Assembly: GCF_001428895.1 (NCBI RefSeq)
Contig: NZ_LMJA01000002.1
Location: 124,001 to 188,000 of the forward strand
Length of the DNA: 64,000 bases
Source: Mycobacterium sp. Root265
GTDB taxonomy: Bacteria > Actinomycetota > Actinomycetes > Mycobacteriales > Mycobacteriaceae
Direction: 5' to 3'
Shown: positions 8,993 to 17,129 of the stretch, piece after piece
Position numbering within the stretch: the stretch's first letter is position 1
Layout of the letters: each line of letters begins with the position of its first letter
Translations under genes and position numbers: made by a program
The notes under the pieces: generated by a model
Seen by the model: the letters and a program-made list of their open reading frames with translations, nothing else
The model's database searches: none
What the model was told of the DNA's origin: nothing

Positions 8993-10238
8993 CCGGCTGA
9001 CCGCGGTCGACGCCCAGATGTTCTGGATGTCGGCCAGGATGCCGAACGACACTTTCCTGCTGTACGCGTTCGACGGTGTCCCGGCGGATCTGGACGCCGC
9101 GATCGGTCAGCTGATCGCCAATGCCCGTACCAGCCCAGACCTTTCGCAACGCGTTGATGACAGTTCGCGGTGGCTGTACCCGGCCTGGGTGCACCACGAG
9201 GTCGGCGCGGCACACTTCACCGTGCACGAACTGGCCGACACTTCGTGGACGGGATGCCTGGCAGCGGTGAGCGCCCTTGTCGGCGATCAGCTCGATCCGA
9301 CCGTGATGCCCTGGCGGTTGCACCTTTTCGCCGGTGTGCGGGACGTTCCCGGCGTCGAGGGCGAGGGTACCGTCGCGATCCTGCAGATCACCCACACCCT
9401 CGGTGGCGGCGGACGGACCTGCGGGCCGGCCTCGGTGATGTTCGGTGGGTCCACGGTGGTCGCGCCGGTGACACCCGTGCACGCCAGTCCCGCCCTGCTG
9501 CTGTGGCGCAGCGTGCAGGCCACCCGCGCCTACCGGCAGCTGGTGGCCGACACCGAAGCCGGTGTGGTCCCGCCCCCGGCCGCGCCGTGTACTCCGTTGC
9601 CTACCAATGACAATCCGGTCGGTCCACAACTCATGCGCACCCTGGTGCGGGACCGTGATCAGCTCACCGGCGCGACCGTGACGGTTGCCGCGCTGTCGGC
9701 GATCTCCGGGGCGCTGGCCGGTCAGCTCGGCGCGTTGGGTGTGCGCGTGGGTGCGCTCGGTGCCGAGGTCACCATGGCCAAGCCGGGTCCGCGCCAGGCG
9801 TACAACCATTTCGGCACCGTGGGTGTGGGGCTGCACCCGCAGCTACCCGTCGAGCAGCGCATCGAGGCGATCACCGCCGATCTGACCGCCCGCAGGCAAC
9901 GCGCGGCCCATCCGGCGATGCGCGCCTCCGAGCGTGCGTTCGACGCCACCCCGGCACCGCTGTTACGTTGGGGGATAGGCAAGTTCGATCCATCGGTACG
10001 GTCGGCGACGGTCACCGGCAACACCGTGGTGTCCAGCGTCAACTGCGGGGCAGCGGATTTCACCCTCGGTGGCCGGCCGGTACGGCTGGCCGCGGCGTTC
10101 CCCGGCTTGTCGCCGATGGTGGGGATCACCCACTGCGTCACCGGTGTCGGCAGCACCATCACGCTCAGTGTGTACGCCGCCGAGTCGGCGATCGGGGACA
10201 TCGACGCCTATCTGGACCGGCTGGCGTCGGCGCTCTAG
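8982..10238 (+). CDS. WS/DGAT (wax ester synthase/diacylglycerol acyltransferase)-like protein
   Basis: 418 residues from a GTG inside the end of the hydrolase gene. The N-terminus (LTAVDAQMFWM) and the C-terminal DUF1298-like half (AFPGLSPMVGITHCVTGVGST) match mycobacterial WS/DGAT proteins. The catalytic HHxxxDG motif, expected near residue 137, reads THTLGGG: the second His remains but the first His and the Asp are lost. It is also shorter than the usual 450-480 residues. It may have altered or no acyltransferase activity. It ends in a four-base convergent overlap with the RidA gene. Confidence 0.72.
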   Translation: MSANRLTAVDAQMFWMSARMPNDTFLLYAFDGVPADLDAAIGQLIANARTSPDLSQRVDDSSRWLYPAWVHHEVGAAHFTVHELADTSWTGCLAAVSALVGDQLDPTVMPWRLHLFAGVRDVPGVEGEGTVAILQITHTLGGGGRTCGPASVMFGGSTVVAPVTPVHASPALLLWRSVQATRAYRQLVADTEAGVVPPPAAPCTPLPTNDNPVGPQLMRTLVRDRDQLTGATVTVAALSAISGALAGQLGALGVRVGALGAEVTMAKPGPRQAYNHFGTVGVGLHPQLPVEQRIEAITADLTARRQRAAHPAMRASERAFDATPAPLLRWGIGKFDPSVRSATVTGNTVVSSVNCGAADFTLGGRPVRLAAAFPGLSPMVGITHCVTGVGSTITLSVYAAESAIGDIDAYLDRLASAL

Positions 10239-10633
10239 AGGACCGCGGTGGCGGTGAGCTCCAGGAGCTGGCGGGGATGGATGAATCCCGAGCAGCCGAT
10301 CCAGGTGCTCGTCGGACGGTGCTCGCCCACCCAGTCGCGCAGCATCGGAAGGCATGCCGACAGTGCGCTCAGATCGGTGGCATAGACGGTCCACGCCACC
10401 AGGTGAGTCCGGTCGGTGCCGGCGGAACGCAGCGAGCGGTCCAGCACGTCGAGCACGAAGGCCAGCTGCTGTGCGAGATCCTCGCTCACCACCTCCAGTT
10501 CGGGTGTCAGCGGCGCGATTCCGGATACGTACACGGTGCCGTTGGCGACGACGGTCTGAGCGATGCCCAGGTCATCGAAGATTTGCGGCGTCAGGTAACC
10601 GATCTGCGGCACCGACCGGACGATGTCGGTCAT
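10235..10633 (-). CDS. RidA/YjgF family protein
   Basis: 132 residues. The sequence VYVSGIAPLTPELEVVSEDLAQQL matches the RidA fold, whose members remove reactive enamines and imines or act on related small molecules. The conserved Arg that binds the carboxylate in true RidA proteins is not obvious near the expected C-terminal position, so the substrate may differ. The start overlaps the TetR stop by four bases, so the two are co-transcribed. Together with the divergent SDR it forms a small TetR-controlled unit. Confidence 0.75.
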   Translation of the reverse strand: MTDIVRSVPQIGYLTPQIFDDLGIAQTVVANGTVYVSGIAPLTPELEVVSEDLAQQLAFVLDVLDRSLRSAGTDRTHLVAWTVYATDLSALSACLPMLRDWVGEHRPTSTWIGCSGFIHPRQLLELTATAVL

Positions 10634-11244
10634 GCGCCGGCTCCGTTCGCTCGCAGGGTGGCGATCCCGAGGTCCAGGGCGGCCTCCAGGTAGCCGAGAT
10701 CGCCGGTGGCCAGCAGGATCCCGACCCCGCCCTGGATTCCGGCCAGCAGGGCGGCGGCCGTGCGTTCGGCGTCGATTCCGGCGGCGACCTTGCCCTGATC
10801 CTGCATGGTGCGCACCCCTGCGGTGATCTCGTCGTGCCAGCGCTGCATCAGTGTGGCGGTGACGGCCTGGGCGCCCGGGGTGCTGCGCCCGATCTCTGAC
10901 ATCAGCATGCTCAGTGGGCAGCTCTGACCCTGGCGGCGATAGCGGTCCACCACCGCGTCACGCCAGCGTTGCCATGCCGCCCACGAGTTCAGGGCGCCCA
11001 GGTGAGGCTGCTGGTCGGCCAGCACCTGTTCGGCCTCGTGTTCTGCCACGGCCAGCAGCAGTTGCTCCTTGCCGTCCGGGAAGTAGTGGAACAGTTGGCT
11101 CTTGGACGTGTGGGTGCGGGCGCGGATGTCATCGAGGGTGGTCAGAGCCACCCCGCGGTCGCGGATCTCGGCCGCGGCGCCCTCGATGATGCGCTGCCGG
11201 GTGGCCGCGCCCTTCCTGGTCAAAGTTTGGACTTGCAGGTCCAT
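10630..11244 (-). CDS. TetR family transcriptional regulator
   Basis: 204 residues from the ATG at 11244. The longer frame to 11871 runs under the SDR gene and is rejected. N-terminal helix-turn-helix about residues 25-65 (LTTLDDIRARTHTSKSQLFHYFPDGKE split over the recognition helix), C-terminal TetR_C-like ligand domain. The start codon lies inside the left copy of a palindrome TGGAC-N6-GTCCA, and a second copy covers the start of the divergent SDR gene. This is a classic layout for autorepression plus repression of the neighbour. Ligand unknown. Confidence 0.9.
   Translation of the reverse strand: MDLQVQTLTRKGAATRQRIIEGAAAEIRDRGVALTTLDDIRARTHTSKSQLFHYFPDGKEQLLLAVAEHEAEQVLADQQPHLGALNSWAAWQRWRDAVVDRYRRQGQSCPLSMLMSEIGRSTPGAQAVTATLMQRWHDEITAGVRTMQDQGKVAAGIDAERTAAALLAGIQGGVGILLATGDLGYLEAALDLGIATLRANGAGA
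11228..11243. promoter_or_regulatory. TetR operator, left copy (TGGAC-N6-GTCCA)
   Basis: TGGACTTGCAGGTCCA, inverted repeat with 5-base arms, overlapping the start codon of the TetR gene. It shares arms and spacing with the copy at 11262-11277; the centres are 34 bases apart. Assignment to the adjacent TetR protein is inference from position and symmetry. Confidence 0.6.
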
Positions 11245-11261
11245 TTTTATCGGCCTACATA

Positions 11262-11277
11262 TGGACTCATGAGTCCA
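11262..11277. promoter_or_regulatory. TetR operator, right copy (perfect 16-base palindrome)
   Basis: TGGACTCATGAGTCCA is a perfect palindrome centred on the ATG of the SDR gene. A weak -10 element (TACATA, 11256-11261) sits seven bases before that ATG, so a repressor here would block both promoter and start codon of a probable leaderless mRNA. Confidence 0.65.
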
Positions 11278-12018
11278 AAGAATACGCGGCTTGCGGGCCG
11301 CACAGCACTGGTCACCGGCTCCACCGGCGGTCTGGGCGTCGCCATCGCGCACGCCCTCGCCGCCGAGGGGGCATCCGTCGTCGTCACCGGGCGCAACAAG
11401 GATCGCGGTGACGCCGTCGTGGCCGAGATCCAGGCCTCCGGTGGCACCGCGACCTTCGTCGCCGCCGACCTCGGCGCGGGCGAAGCCGAGATCCGGCAGT
11501 TCGCCGAGGCGGCCGGACCCGTCGACATCCTGGTGAACAATGCCGGTATCTGGTCCACCCCGGAACCCACCGAGCAGATCTCCGAGGCCACCTTGCTGGA
11601 GTCCTACCGGGCCAATGTGATCGGGCCGTTCCTGCTCACCGGAGCGCTGGCCCCGGCGATGGCGCAGCGCGGGCACGGAGCGGTGGTCAACATCGGCTCC
11701 ATCACCGGCCTGATCGGCGGTGACAAATCGGCGCTGTACAACTCGACGAAGGCCGCCGTGCACTCGCTGACCAAATCGTGGGCCGCCGAGTACGGGCCGT
11801 CCGGGGTGCGGGTCAATGCCGTCGCCCCCGGGCCGATCGCCACCGAGCGGGCCGCCGAGTCCGCCGATCACGTGGCGCCGGTGCTGGCCCGCATCCCGTC
11901 ACGGCGGATGAGCACGCCCGAGGAGGTCGCCGCGGCGGTGGTCTTCCTGGCCGGTGACGACGCCGCGAATATCCACGGCGCGGTGCTCAGTGTGGACGGG
12001 GGCTGGGCGGCGACGTAA
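11269..12018 (+). CDS. SDR family oxidoreductase
   Basis: 249 residues from the ATG at 11269, which sits in the operator palindrome; the upstream in-frame extension is under the TetR gene. Classical short-chain dehydrogenase: cofactor motif TGSTGGLG (about residues 14-21), NNAG (about 86-89), catalytic Ser in GSITG (about 138), YNSTK with Tyr/Lys (about 152-156), and a C-terminal SVDGGW. Substrate is not predictable. Divergent from and probably controlled by the TetR-RidA unit. Confidence 0.88.
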   Translation: MSPKNTRLAGRTALVTGSTGGLGVAIAHALAAEGASVVVTGRNKDRGDAVVAEIQASGGTATFVAADLGAGEAEIRQFAEAAGPVDILVNNAGIWSTPEPTEQISEATLLESYRANVIGPFLLTGALAPAMAQRGHGAVVNIGSITGLIGGDKSALYNSTKAAVHSLTKSWAAEYGPSGVRVNAVAPGPIATERAAESADHVAPVLARIPSRRMSTPEEVAAAVVFLAGDDAANIHGAVLSVDGGWAAT

Positions 12019-12042
12019 CAGATGGCCTAGATTCTGTTACGT
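12013..12042. promoter_or_regulatory. inverted repeat around the doxX promoter
   Basis: Ten-base perfect arms ACGTAACAGA (12013-12022) and TCTGTTACGT (12033-12042) with a 10-base spacer. The repeat starts at the SDR stop codon and ends on the GTG of the DoxX gene. A -10 box TAGATT (12028-12033) lies inside, seven bases before the GTG, predicting a leaderless transcript. An operator is more likely than a terminator because no T-run follows. Confidence 0.5.
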
Positions 12043-12565
12043 GGCTGATTCCTCTTCTTATGATGTGGCGCTCCTGCTCCTGCGTGTTGTTCTCGGCCTG
12101 ACCATGGCTGCGCACGGCTACAACAAGTTCTTCGGGGGCGGGCGCATCCCGGGCACCGCGGGCTGGTTCGACAGCATCGGCATGAAGCCGGGCCTGTTCC
12201 ACGCCCGCGTCGCGGCCAGCACCGAGATCGCTGCCGGCCTCGGTCTGGCGCTGGGCCTGCTGACACCGGTGCCGGCCGCCGGGTTCGTGGCGCTGATGCT
12301 GGTGGCGGCGTGGACGGTGCACCGGCACAACGGCTTCTTCATCGTCAAGGAGGGCTGGGAGTACAACCTGGTGCTCGCGGTGGCCGCGGTGGCCATCGCC
12401 GGCACGGGCGCCGGCCGCTACAGCCTGGACCATCTGCTGTTCTCCGGTACCGATATCGCGTCCTGGCTCTCGGGCTGGTGCGGCCTGGCCATCGCTGCGG
12501 GTCTCGGTCTGCTCGGCGGTATCGGCCAGCTGGTCATCTTCTTCCGCCCACCGGCCAAGGCCTAA
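12041..12565 (+). CDS. DoxX family membrane protein
   Basis: 174 residues from the GTG at 12041, chosen because a -10 box TAGATT lies seven bases upstream. Four predicted membrane helices (about 10-30, 50-72, 80-98 and 130-165) and the early motif [12 protein letters not shown] are typical of DoxX. In mycobacteria DoxX-type proteins have been linked to redox stress complexes and thiol metabolism, but no partner is visible here. Its stop overlaps the convergent NAD-kinase-like gene by a few bases. Confidence 0.82.
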   Translation: MADSSSYDVALLLLRVVLGLTMAAHGYNKFFGGGRIPGTAGWFDSIGMKPGLFHARVAASTEIAAGLGLALGLLTPVPAAGFVALMLVAAWTVHRHNGFFIVKEGWEYNLVLAVAAVAIAGTGAGRYSLDHLLFSGTDIASWLSGWCGLAIAAGLGLLGGIGQLVIFFRPPAKA

Positions 12566-13452
12566 CGCACCAGCCGCAACCTGCGCGGCGCCGGCCCGAC
12601 CGTCACCCGCTGGCCCCACGACAGCGTCAGGGCGTCGGCCTCCACCCCGTCGCCGAAGGCCACCAGCCGGTCGGACTCGACATCGATGCTCAGTTCGGCC
12701 GCGGTCAGGTCGCCCTCGACCAGCGCGGTGCCGGTGGCCGGTGAGGGCCACGGTTCGCGGACGAACCACACCAGCCGCGGATCCGACGGCGCCGGCAGCG
12801 CCAATGCGCTCTGGCGTTCCTGCCATACCGAGCGGCACCAGCCGGTGGCGCCGGTGCCGGTGGACACGATGACCCCGGATGACGCCTGCCGTTCGACCTG
12901 TCCGCCGGGCAGGTTGAGGGTGTAGCGCGCGGTCTGGTGCCCGGCCTGGCCGACGAAGATCTCGTTGACGGCCATCAGCCGCTGCCCGTCGTCGGTGCTC
13001 GCCTGCACCATGGTGCGCCACTCGACCTCGGTGTCGGCGTGTGCGGCGGCGCGCATCAGCGGCACCGCCGCGTCGGGGGAGTGGGTCACCAGCACACCGG
13101 CATTGCGCCCGGGTTCGGGATCGACACCGATCACCGGCTGGCCGTCCAGGTACTTCGCGACGTTGGCGACCAATCCGTCCTGCCCGACGGCCAGCACCAC
13201 ATCGCCGGGCTCGAACAGGAAGCGCGACAGGTCCGTCCGCTCCACCCGGCCGCGCCGCCAGTCCACCGGGATTCCGGCGGCGATGGCCGCCAGCGCGGAT
13301 TGCACACGGTCGTGCCGGGTTTCGAGTTCGTCGATGCTGCGGCCCCGGTTGCGCAGGAAGAAAGCCGCCTGCCCGTGGGTGCCGTGCGTGGCGAGAGCCT
13401 CGTCGAGTTCGGTGCGGCGGTGCACGATCACCGCCCGGGGTGGGAGCGTCAT
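12562..13452 (-). CDS. NAD kinase-like protein (ATP-NAD kinase fold)
   Basis: 296 residues. Motifs of the NAD kinase fold are present: [11 protein letters not shown] in place of the usual GGDGT (Asp kept, second Gly replaced by Gln), the NE motif in AVNEIFVGQ, and [13 protein letters not shown], the nucleotide-binding loop. It is distinct from the housekeeping NAD kinase in its GQDG variant. It overlaps the SPFH gene by four bases and lies in the unit facing an NrtR-type regulator. A role in NADP formation or in binding a related nucleotide is plausible but unproven. Confidence 0.75.
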   Translation of the reverse strand: MTLPPRAVIVHRRTELDEALATHGTHGQAAFFLRNRGRSIDELETRHDRVQSALAAIAAGIPVDWRRGRVERTDLSRFLFEPGDVVLAVGQDGLVANVAKYLDGQPVIGVDPEPGRNAGVLVTHSPDAAVPLMRAAAHADTEVEWRTMVQASTDDGQRLMAVNEIFVGQAGHQTARYTLNLPGGQVERQASSGVIVSTGTGATGWCRSVWQERQSALALPAPSDPRLVWFVREPWPSPATGTALVEGDLTAAELSIDVESDRLVAFGDGVEADALTLSWGQRVTVGPAPRRLRLVR

Positions 13453-14444
13453 GGCGCCCCCAACCGGGCCAGCACGGGCGCCAGCAGATCCGGTGTCAGC
13501 ACCAGGGATTGGATGTTGGGCAGATTGGCCGCGAGTTCCTTGACGGCCAGACCCAGCAGCGTGGCATCGCTGATGTCGCGGTAGGCGGCCAGCCGCGCGG
13601 CCTCCGCGGCCGCCTCGGCCTCACCGACCAGTCGCGCCGCCTGGGCCTGCGCCTCGGCCAGGGCCACCTCACGGCGTGCCTTGGCCTGGGTGGCGATTTC
13701 GTCGGAGGCCCAGGCCTCCTGGGTCTTCAGCCGCTCGTTGGCACCGTTCTGGGCGACCAGTTCCTCTTCGCGGCGGGCGAGTTCGATCTTGGTCTGCAAC
13801 TCGTTCTCCCCGATGGCCCGCTCCCGCTCAACCGCCAGTGCGCGACGTTCGAACGTCGCCTTGTCGGCGTCCTGCTGCACCATCTCCCGGGTCGGTGTCT
13901 GCAGTGCGCGTTCCACCTCGGGTTCGGGGCGGATGGCGACCACCCGTACCCCGATCACGGCGATACCGGTCTCGGTCAACCGCGGGTCGGCGGTCAGGCC
14001 CCCGCTCATCCGTTCGCGGACCGCGCTGATCCCGTCGACCAGCGCCGCGGTGAGGGTGGTGCGGGCCAACAGATCCAGCCCGTGCTGCTGGGCGGACTCG
14101 GTGAGCAGACCGGCCACCTGCTCCAGTGGCGCGGCTCGCCAGTAGCCGGTGTCGGTGTCGATCGCGAAGTCGATACGAGAGGCGGCCAGCGCGGGGTCGA
14201 CGATCCGGTAGGTGATCGTGGCCTGCACGGTGACGTCCTGGAAGTCGGCGGTCCTGGCGTGGAACAGCAACGGCAGTTCGCGGTCGTCCAGTGGGATCTC
14301 GGACATCGCCGCGGTCAGCGGACGGAACCAGAACGCCAGGCCGGCGCCGTCGTGACTGAGCTTGCCGCGGCGTAGTGCCCGGATGTGAGCGGTGGGTTCC
14401 ACGCGCAGATGACGGATCAGTGGGTAGCGGGTGATGACGGCCAT
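13449..14444 (-). CDS. SPFH/band-7 domain protein without membrane anchor
   Basis: 331 residues from the ATG at 14444, preceded by AGGAGG with an 8-base gap. The GTG at 14453 directly abuts the same Shine-Dalgarno and is rejected. Band-7 domain about residues 25-200 ([18 protein letters not shown]), then a long Ala/Glu/Arg coiled coil about 200-290 rich in [22 protein letters not shown], and a C-terminal cap. Unlike most prohibitin/stomatin proteins it has no hydrophobic N-terminal segment, so it may be soluble or recruited to membranes. Co-transcribed with the NAD-kinase-like gene. Confidence 0.83.
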   Translation of the reverse strand: MAVITRYPLIRHLRVEPTAHIRALRRGKLSHDGAGLAFWFRPLTAAMSEIPLDDRELPLLFHARTADFQDVTVQATITYRIVDPALAASRIDFAIDTDTGYWRAAPLEQVAGLLTESAQQHGLDLLARTTLTAALVDGISAVRERMSGGLTADPRLTETGIAVIGVRVVAIRPEPEVERALQTPTREMVQQDADKATFERRALAVERERAIGENELQTKIELARREEELVAQNGANERLKTQEAWASDEIATQAKARREVALAEAQAQAARLVGEAEAAAEAARLAAYRDISDATLLGLAVKELAANLPNIQSLVLTPDLLAPVLARLGAP

Positions 14445-14459
14445 GGTGGCCACCTCCTT

Positions 14460-14480
14460 TTATCGTCAGATCGACGATAA
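14460..14480. promoter_or_regulatory. probable NrtR operator 1
   Basis: Perfect 8-base arms TTATCGTC and GACGATAA around a 5-base spacer, next to the Shine-Dalgarno of the SPFH gene. A second site of the same design is centred 34 bases away. Binding by the adjacent Nudix-family regulator is inference. Confidence 0.6.
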
Positions 14481-14493
14481 TCCGGACTCTGGC

Positions 14494-14514
14494 TTTACGT
14501 CAAGATGACGATTA
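14494..14514. promoter_or_regulatory. probable NrtR operator 2
   Basis: Imperfect copy of the first site: CGTC (14498-14501) and GACGAT (14507-14512) keep the same 5-base gap between GTC and GAC. It abuts and overlaps the -10 box TAACCT (14513-14518) of the nrtR-like gene, so binding here should repress that gene. Confidence 0.55.
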
Positions 14515-14524
14515 ACCTGAGGTG

Positions 14525-15223
14525 GTGCCGCGCTACGACCCGAGCGATTACCCGTCGGTGGCGGTCACCGTCGATCTGGTGGCCCTGACCATCCGCGAGG
14601 ACTCGCTGTGCGCGCTGGTGGTCCGCCGCGGTGAGGAGCCGCATGCCGGTCGGTGGGCGTTGCCGGGTGGGTTCGTGCGTGCCGACGAGGATCTCGATGC
14701 CGCGGCGGGTCGGGAACTGGCCGAGGAAACCGGAGTCCCGGCCGCGCGGCTGCATCTCGAACAGCTCGGTACCTATGGTGCGCCGCAACGCGACCCGCGG
14801 ATGCGGGTGATCACCGTCGCCTATCTCGGCCTGGCGCCCGATCTGCCGTTACCGACGCCGGGCGGTGACGCGGCGGGCGCGCGGTGGGCGCCGGTCGGGG
14901 AGCTGTCGGAGTCCGCGCTGGCCTTCGACCATGCCGCGATACTGGCCGACGGCATCGAGCGGGCCCGTGCCAAGATCGAGTACACCCCGCTGGCGACCAC
15001 CTTCTGTGCCGACGAGTTCACCGTTGCCGAACTGCGCAGGGTCTACGAGATCATGTGGGGCACAACGCTGGACAGCCGTAACTTCCACCGCAAGGTGACC
15101 GGCGCCGCCGGCTTCCTGGTACCGGTCGGGCGGACCACCGGGCGCGACGGCGGGCGTCCGGCTCAGCTGTACCGCCGCGGTGAGCTGCGGCTTCTGCACC
15201 CGCCGATGATGCGCAGCGGCTGA
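14525..15223 (+). CDS. nrtR: NrtR-type Nudix transcriptional regulator
   Basis: 232 residues from GTG 14525, chosen because TAACCT lies six bases upstream (leaderless); GTG 14522 is the alternative. N-terminal Nudix domain with a complete box, GFVRADE followed by REL-EE-G (about residues 48-70), so hydrolase chemistry is possible. C-terminal winged-helix part about 150-230 (YTPLATTFCADEFTVAELRRVYE) is typical of NrtR, a regulator of NAD metabolism that responds to ADP-ribose. It faces an SPFH/NAD-kinase-like operon across two matching palindromes. Confidence 0.82.
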   Translation: MPRYDPSDYPSVAVTVDLVALTIREDSLCALVVRRGEEPHAGRWALPGGFVRADEDLDAAAGRELAEETGVPAARLHLEQLGTYGAPQRDPRMRVITVAYLGLAPDLPLPTPGGDAAGARWAPVGELSESALAFDHAAILADGIERARAKIEYTPLATTFCADEFTVAELRRVYEIMWGTTLDSRNFHRKVTGAAGFLVPVGRTTGRDGGRPAQLYRRGELRLLHPPMMRSG

Positions 15224-15244
15224 GATGGCCGAACTGCTGGCCCC

Positions 15245-15266
15245 AGACTAGAACACGTTCTAGTCT
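15245..15266. promoter_or_regulatory. KstR box overlapping a leaderless promoter
   Basis: Ten-base arms AGACTAGAAC and GTTCTAGTCT with a 2-base gap. The core TAGAACACGTTCTA (15249-15262) fits the published KstR consensus TNNAACNNGTTNNA exactly. The -10 box TAGTCT (15261-15266) of the next gene overlaps it, seven bases before the ATG. KstR represses cholesterol-catabolism genes in mycobacteria; binding here is inferred from the match. Confidence 0.72.
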
Positions 15267-15273
15267 GACCGGC

Positions 15274-17019
15274 ATGGGATTCCTCAAGCAGACCACTCCC
15301 GTGATCGATTTCGAGGAGTGGAGCAAAGGCACCCGCGCCGAGCGGATCGTCCCGATGGCCCGGCACTGGGCCGAGGTCGGGTTCGGTACGCCCGTCGTGC
15401 TGCACCTGTTCTACGTCGCCAAAATCCTCGCCTACATCCTTATCGCCTGGGTGTTGGTGCTCGCCAGCACCGATGGTCTCGGTGGCTTCACCGACGTCAC
15501 CGCCTGGTACAACGAGCCGATCCTCTATCAGAAGGTCGTGTTCTACACGATGCTGTTCGAGGTCGTCGGCCTGGGCTGCGGGTTCGGCCCGCTGAACAAC
15601 CGGTTCTTCCCGCCGATGGGGTCGATCCTGTACTGGTTGCGGCCCAGGACGATTCGACTGCCACCCTGGCCCAACCGCATCCCGCTGACCAAGGGTGATG
15701 CGCGCGGTCCGGTGGACGTGTTGCTCTACGGGGCATTGCTGGTGATGCTCGTGATCGCGCTGTTCTCGCAGGGCACCGGGCCCATCCCGGAACTCGGCAC
15801 CGAGGTGGGCGTGCTGCCGGTCTGGCAGACCGCGTCGATCCTCATCCTGCTTGCCCTCGCCGGCCTGCGCGACAAGGTGATCTTCCTGGCCGCCCGCGGT
15901 GAGGTGTATGCGTCGCTGGCGGTGTGCTTCCTGTTCAGCGGCGCCGACATCATCATCGCCGCGAAGCTGGTTTGTCTGGTGATCTGGATGGGGGCGGCCA
16001 CCTCGAAACTCAACAAGCACTTCCCGTTCGTCATCTCGACGATGATGAGCAACAACCCCGTCTTCCGGTCGCCCGCCATCAAGCGAAAGTTCTTCGAGCA
16101 CTTCCCCGATGACCTGCGTCCCGGTCGGGCATCGCGTTTCATCGGGCACTTCTCCACCGCCATCGAAGGGCTGGTGCCGCTGGTGCTGTTCTTCAGCCAC
16201 GGGGGCTGGGCGACGGCCATCGCGGCGTTCGTCATGCTGGTCTTCCACTTCGGCATCCTGAGTTCGATCCCGATGGGGGTGCCGCTGGAATGGAACGTCT
16301 TCATGATGTTCAGCGTGCTGGCGCTGTTCGTGGGTCACTCCGGTATCGGACTGGGCGACCTGTCGAGCCCGTGGCCGATCGTGCTGCTGGTGGTGGTTGC
16401 CGGCACCGTGGTGCTGGGCAACCTGTTCCCGCGCAAGGTGTCCTTCCTGCCCGGTATGCGCTACTACGCGGGTAACTGGGACACCTCGCTGTGGTGCATC
16501 AAGCCCTCGGCGGATGCCAAGATCGCTGCCGGCGTCGTCGCGATCGCCAGCATGCCCGCCGCGCAGCTGGAGAAGTTCTATGGCAGCAAGGAGGCCGCCC
16601 AGATCCCGATGTACATGGGATATGCGTTCCGCTCCTTCAACACTCACGGCCGCGCGCTGTTCACCCTGGCGCACCGGGCGATGGCCGGGGGCAACGAGGA
16701 CGACTACACCCTCACCGACGGTGAGCGCATCGTCAGCACCGCCATCGGGTGGAACTTCGGTGACGGCCACATGAGCAACGAGCAGTTGGTGGCGGCGCTG
16801 CAGACGCGCTGCCATTTCGAACCGGGGGAGGTGCGCATCGTCATGCTCGACGCGCAGCCCATCCACCGGCAGACCCAGCAGTACCGGCTCGTCGACGCCG
16901 CCACCGGAGAGTTCGAACGCGGGTACGTCAAGGTCGCCGACATGGTCACCCGGCAGCCGTGGGATGACACCGTCCCGGTTTACGACGTGCAGACACCGGG
17001 GCGTACCAGCGCCTCGTGA
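15274..17019 (+). CDS. DUF3556 family transmembrane protein
   Basis: 581 residues. The first two thirds contain about eight to ten membrane helices (for example about 45-68, 90-112, 150-170, 215-240, 290-340, 350-385). The C-terminal 180 residues are soluble and polar. The sequence matches the DUF3556 family known from actinobacteria; no catalytic motif is recognised. A perfect KstR box over its promoter places it in the steroid-responsive regulon (inference). The ATG is fixed by the -10 box seven bases before it. Confidence 0.8.
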   Translation: MGFLKQTTPVIDFEEWSKGTRAERIVPMARHWAEVGFGTPVVLHLFYVAKILAYILIAWVLVLASTDGLGGFTDVTAWYNEPILYQKVVFYTMLFEVVGLGCGFGPLNNRFFPPMGSILYWLRPRTIRLPPWPNRIPLTKGDARGPVDVLLYGALLVMLVIALFSQGTGPIPELGTEVGVLPVWQTASILILLALAGLRDKVIFLAARGEVYASLAVCFLFSGADIIIAAKLVCLVIWMGAATSKLNKHFPFVISTMMSNNPVFRSPAIKRKFFEHFPDDLRPGRASRFIGHFSTAIEGLVPLVLFFSHGGWATAIAAFVMLVFHFGILSSIPMGVPLEWNVFMMFSVLALFVGHSGIGLGDLSSPWPIVLLVVVAGTVVLGNLFPRKVSFLPGMRYYAGNWDTSLWCIKPSADAKIAAGVVAIASMPAAQLEKFYGSKEAAQIPMYMGYAFRSFNTHGRALFTLAHRAMAGGNEDDYTLTDGERIVSTAIGWNFGDGHMSNEQLVAALQTRCHFEPGEVRIVMLDAQPIHRQTQQYRLVDAATGEFERGYVKVADMVTRQPWDDTVPVYDVQTPGRTSAS

Positions 17020-17129
17020 AGTAAGCGACACGCTTGGTCCCGAACCTCTGGACGCCTCGTACTTACGCGCATAAGCTCGCGGTGATGTGTCGCGTCGGTG
17101 CGGCCCGGTACACGTGAAGGTGACTGACC

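Noticed and set aside
10630-11871. 413-codon reading of the TetR gene
   Set aside because: The extra 209 codons are antisense to the SDR gene and carry no TetR features; ATG 11244 lies in a matching operator and begins a normal TetR N-terminus.
15163-17031. 622-codon antisense frame under the DUF3556 gene
   Set aside because: Composition (His/Arg/Gln-rich) is typical of a shadow of a GC-rich gene; no motif and no start signal.
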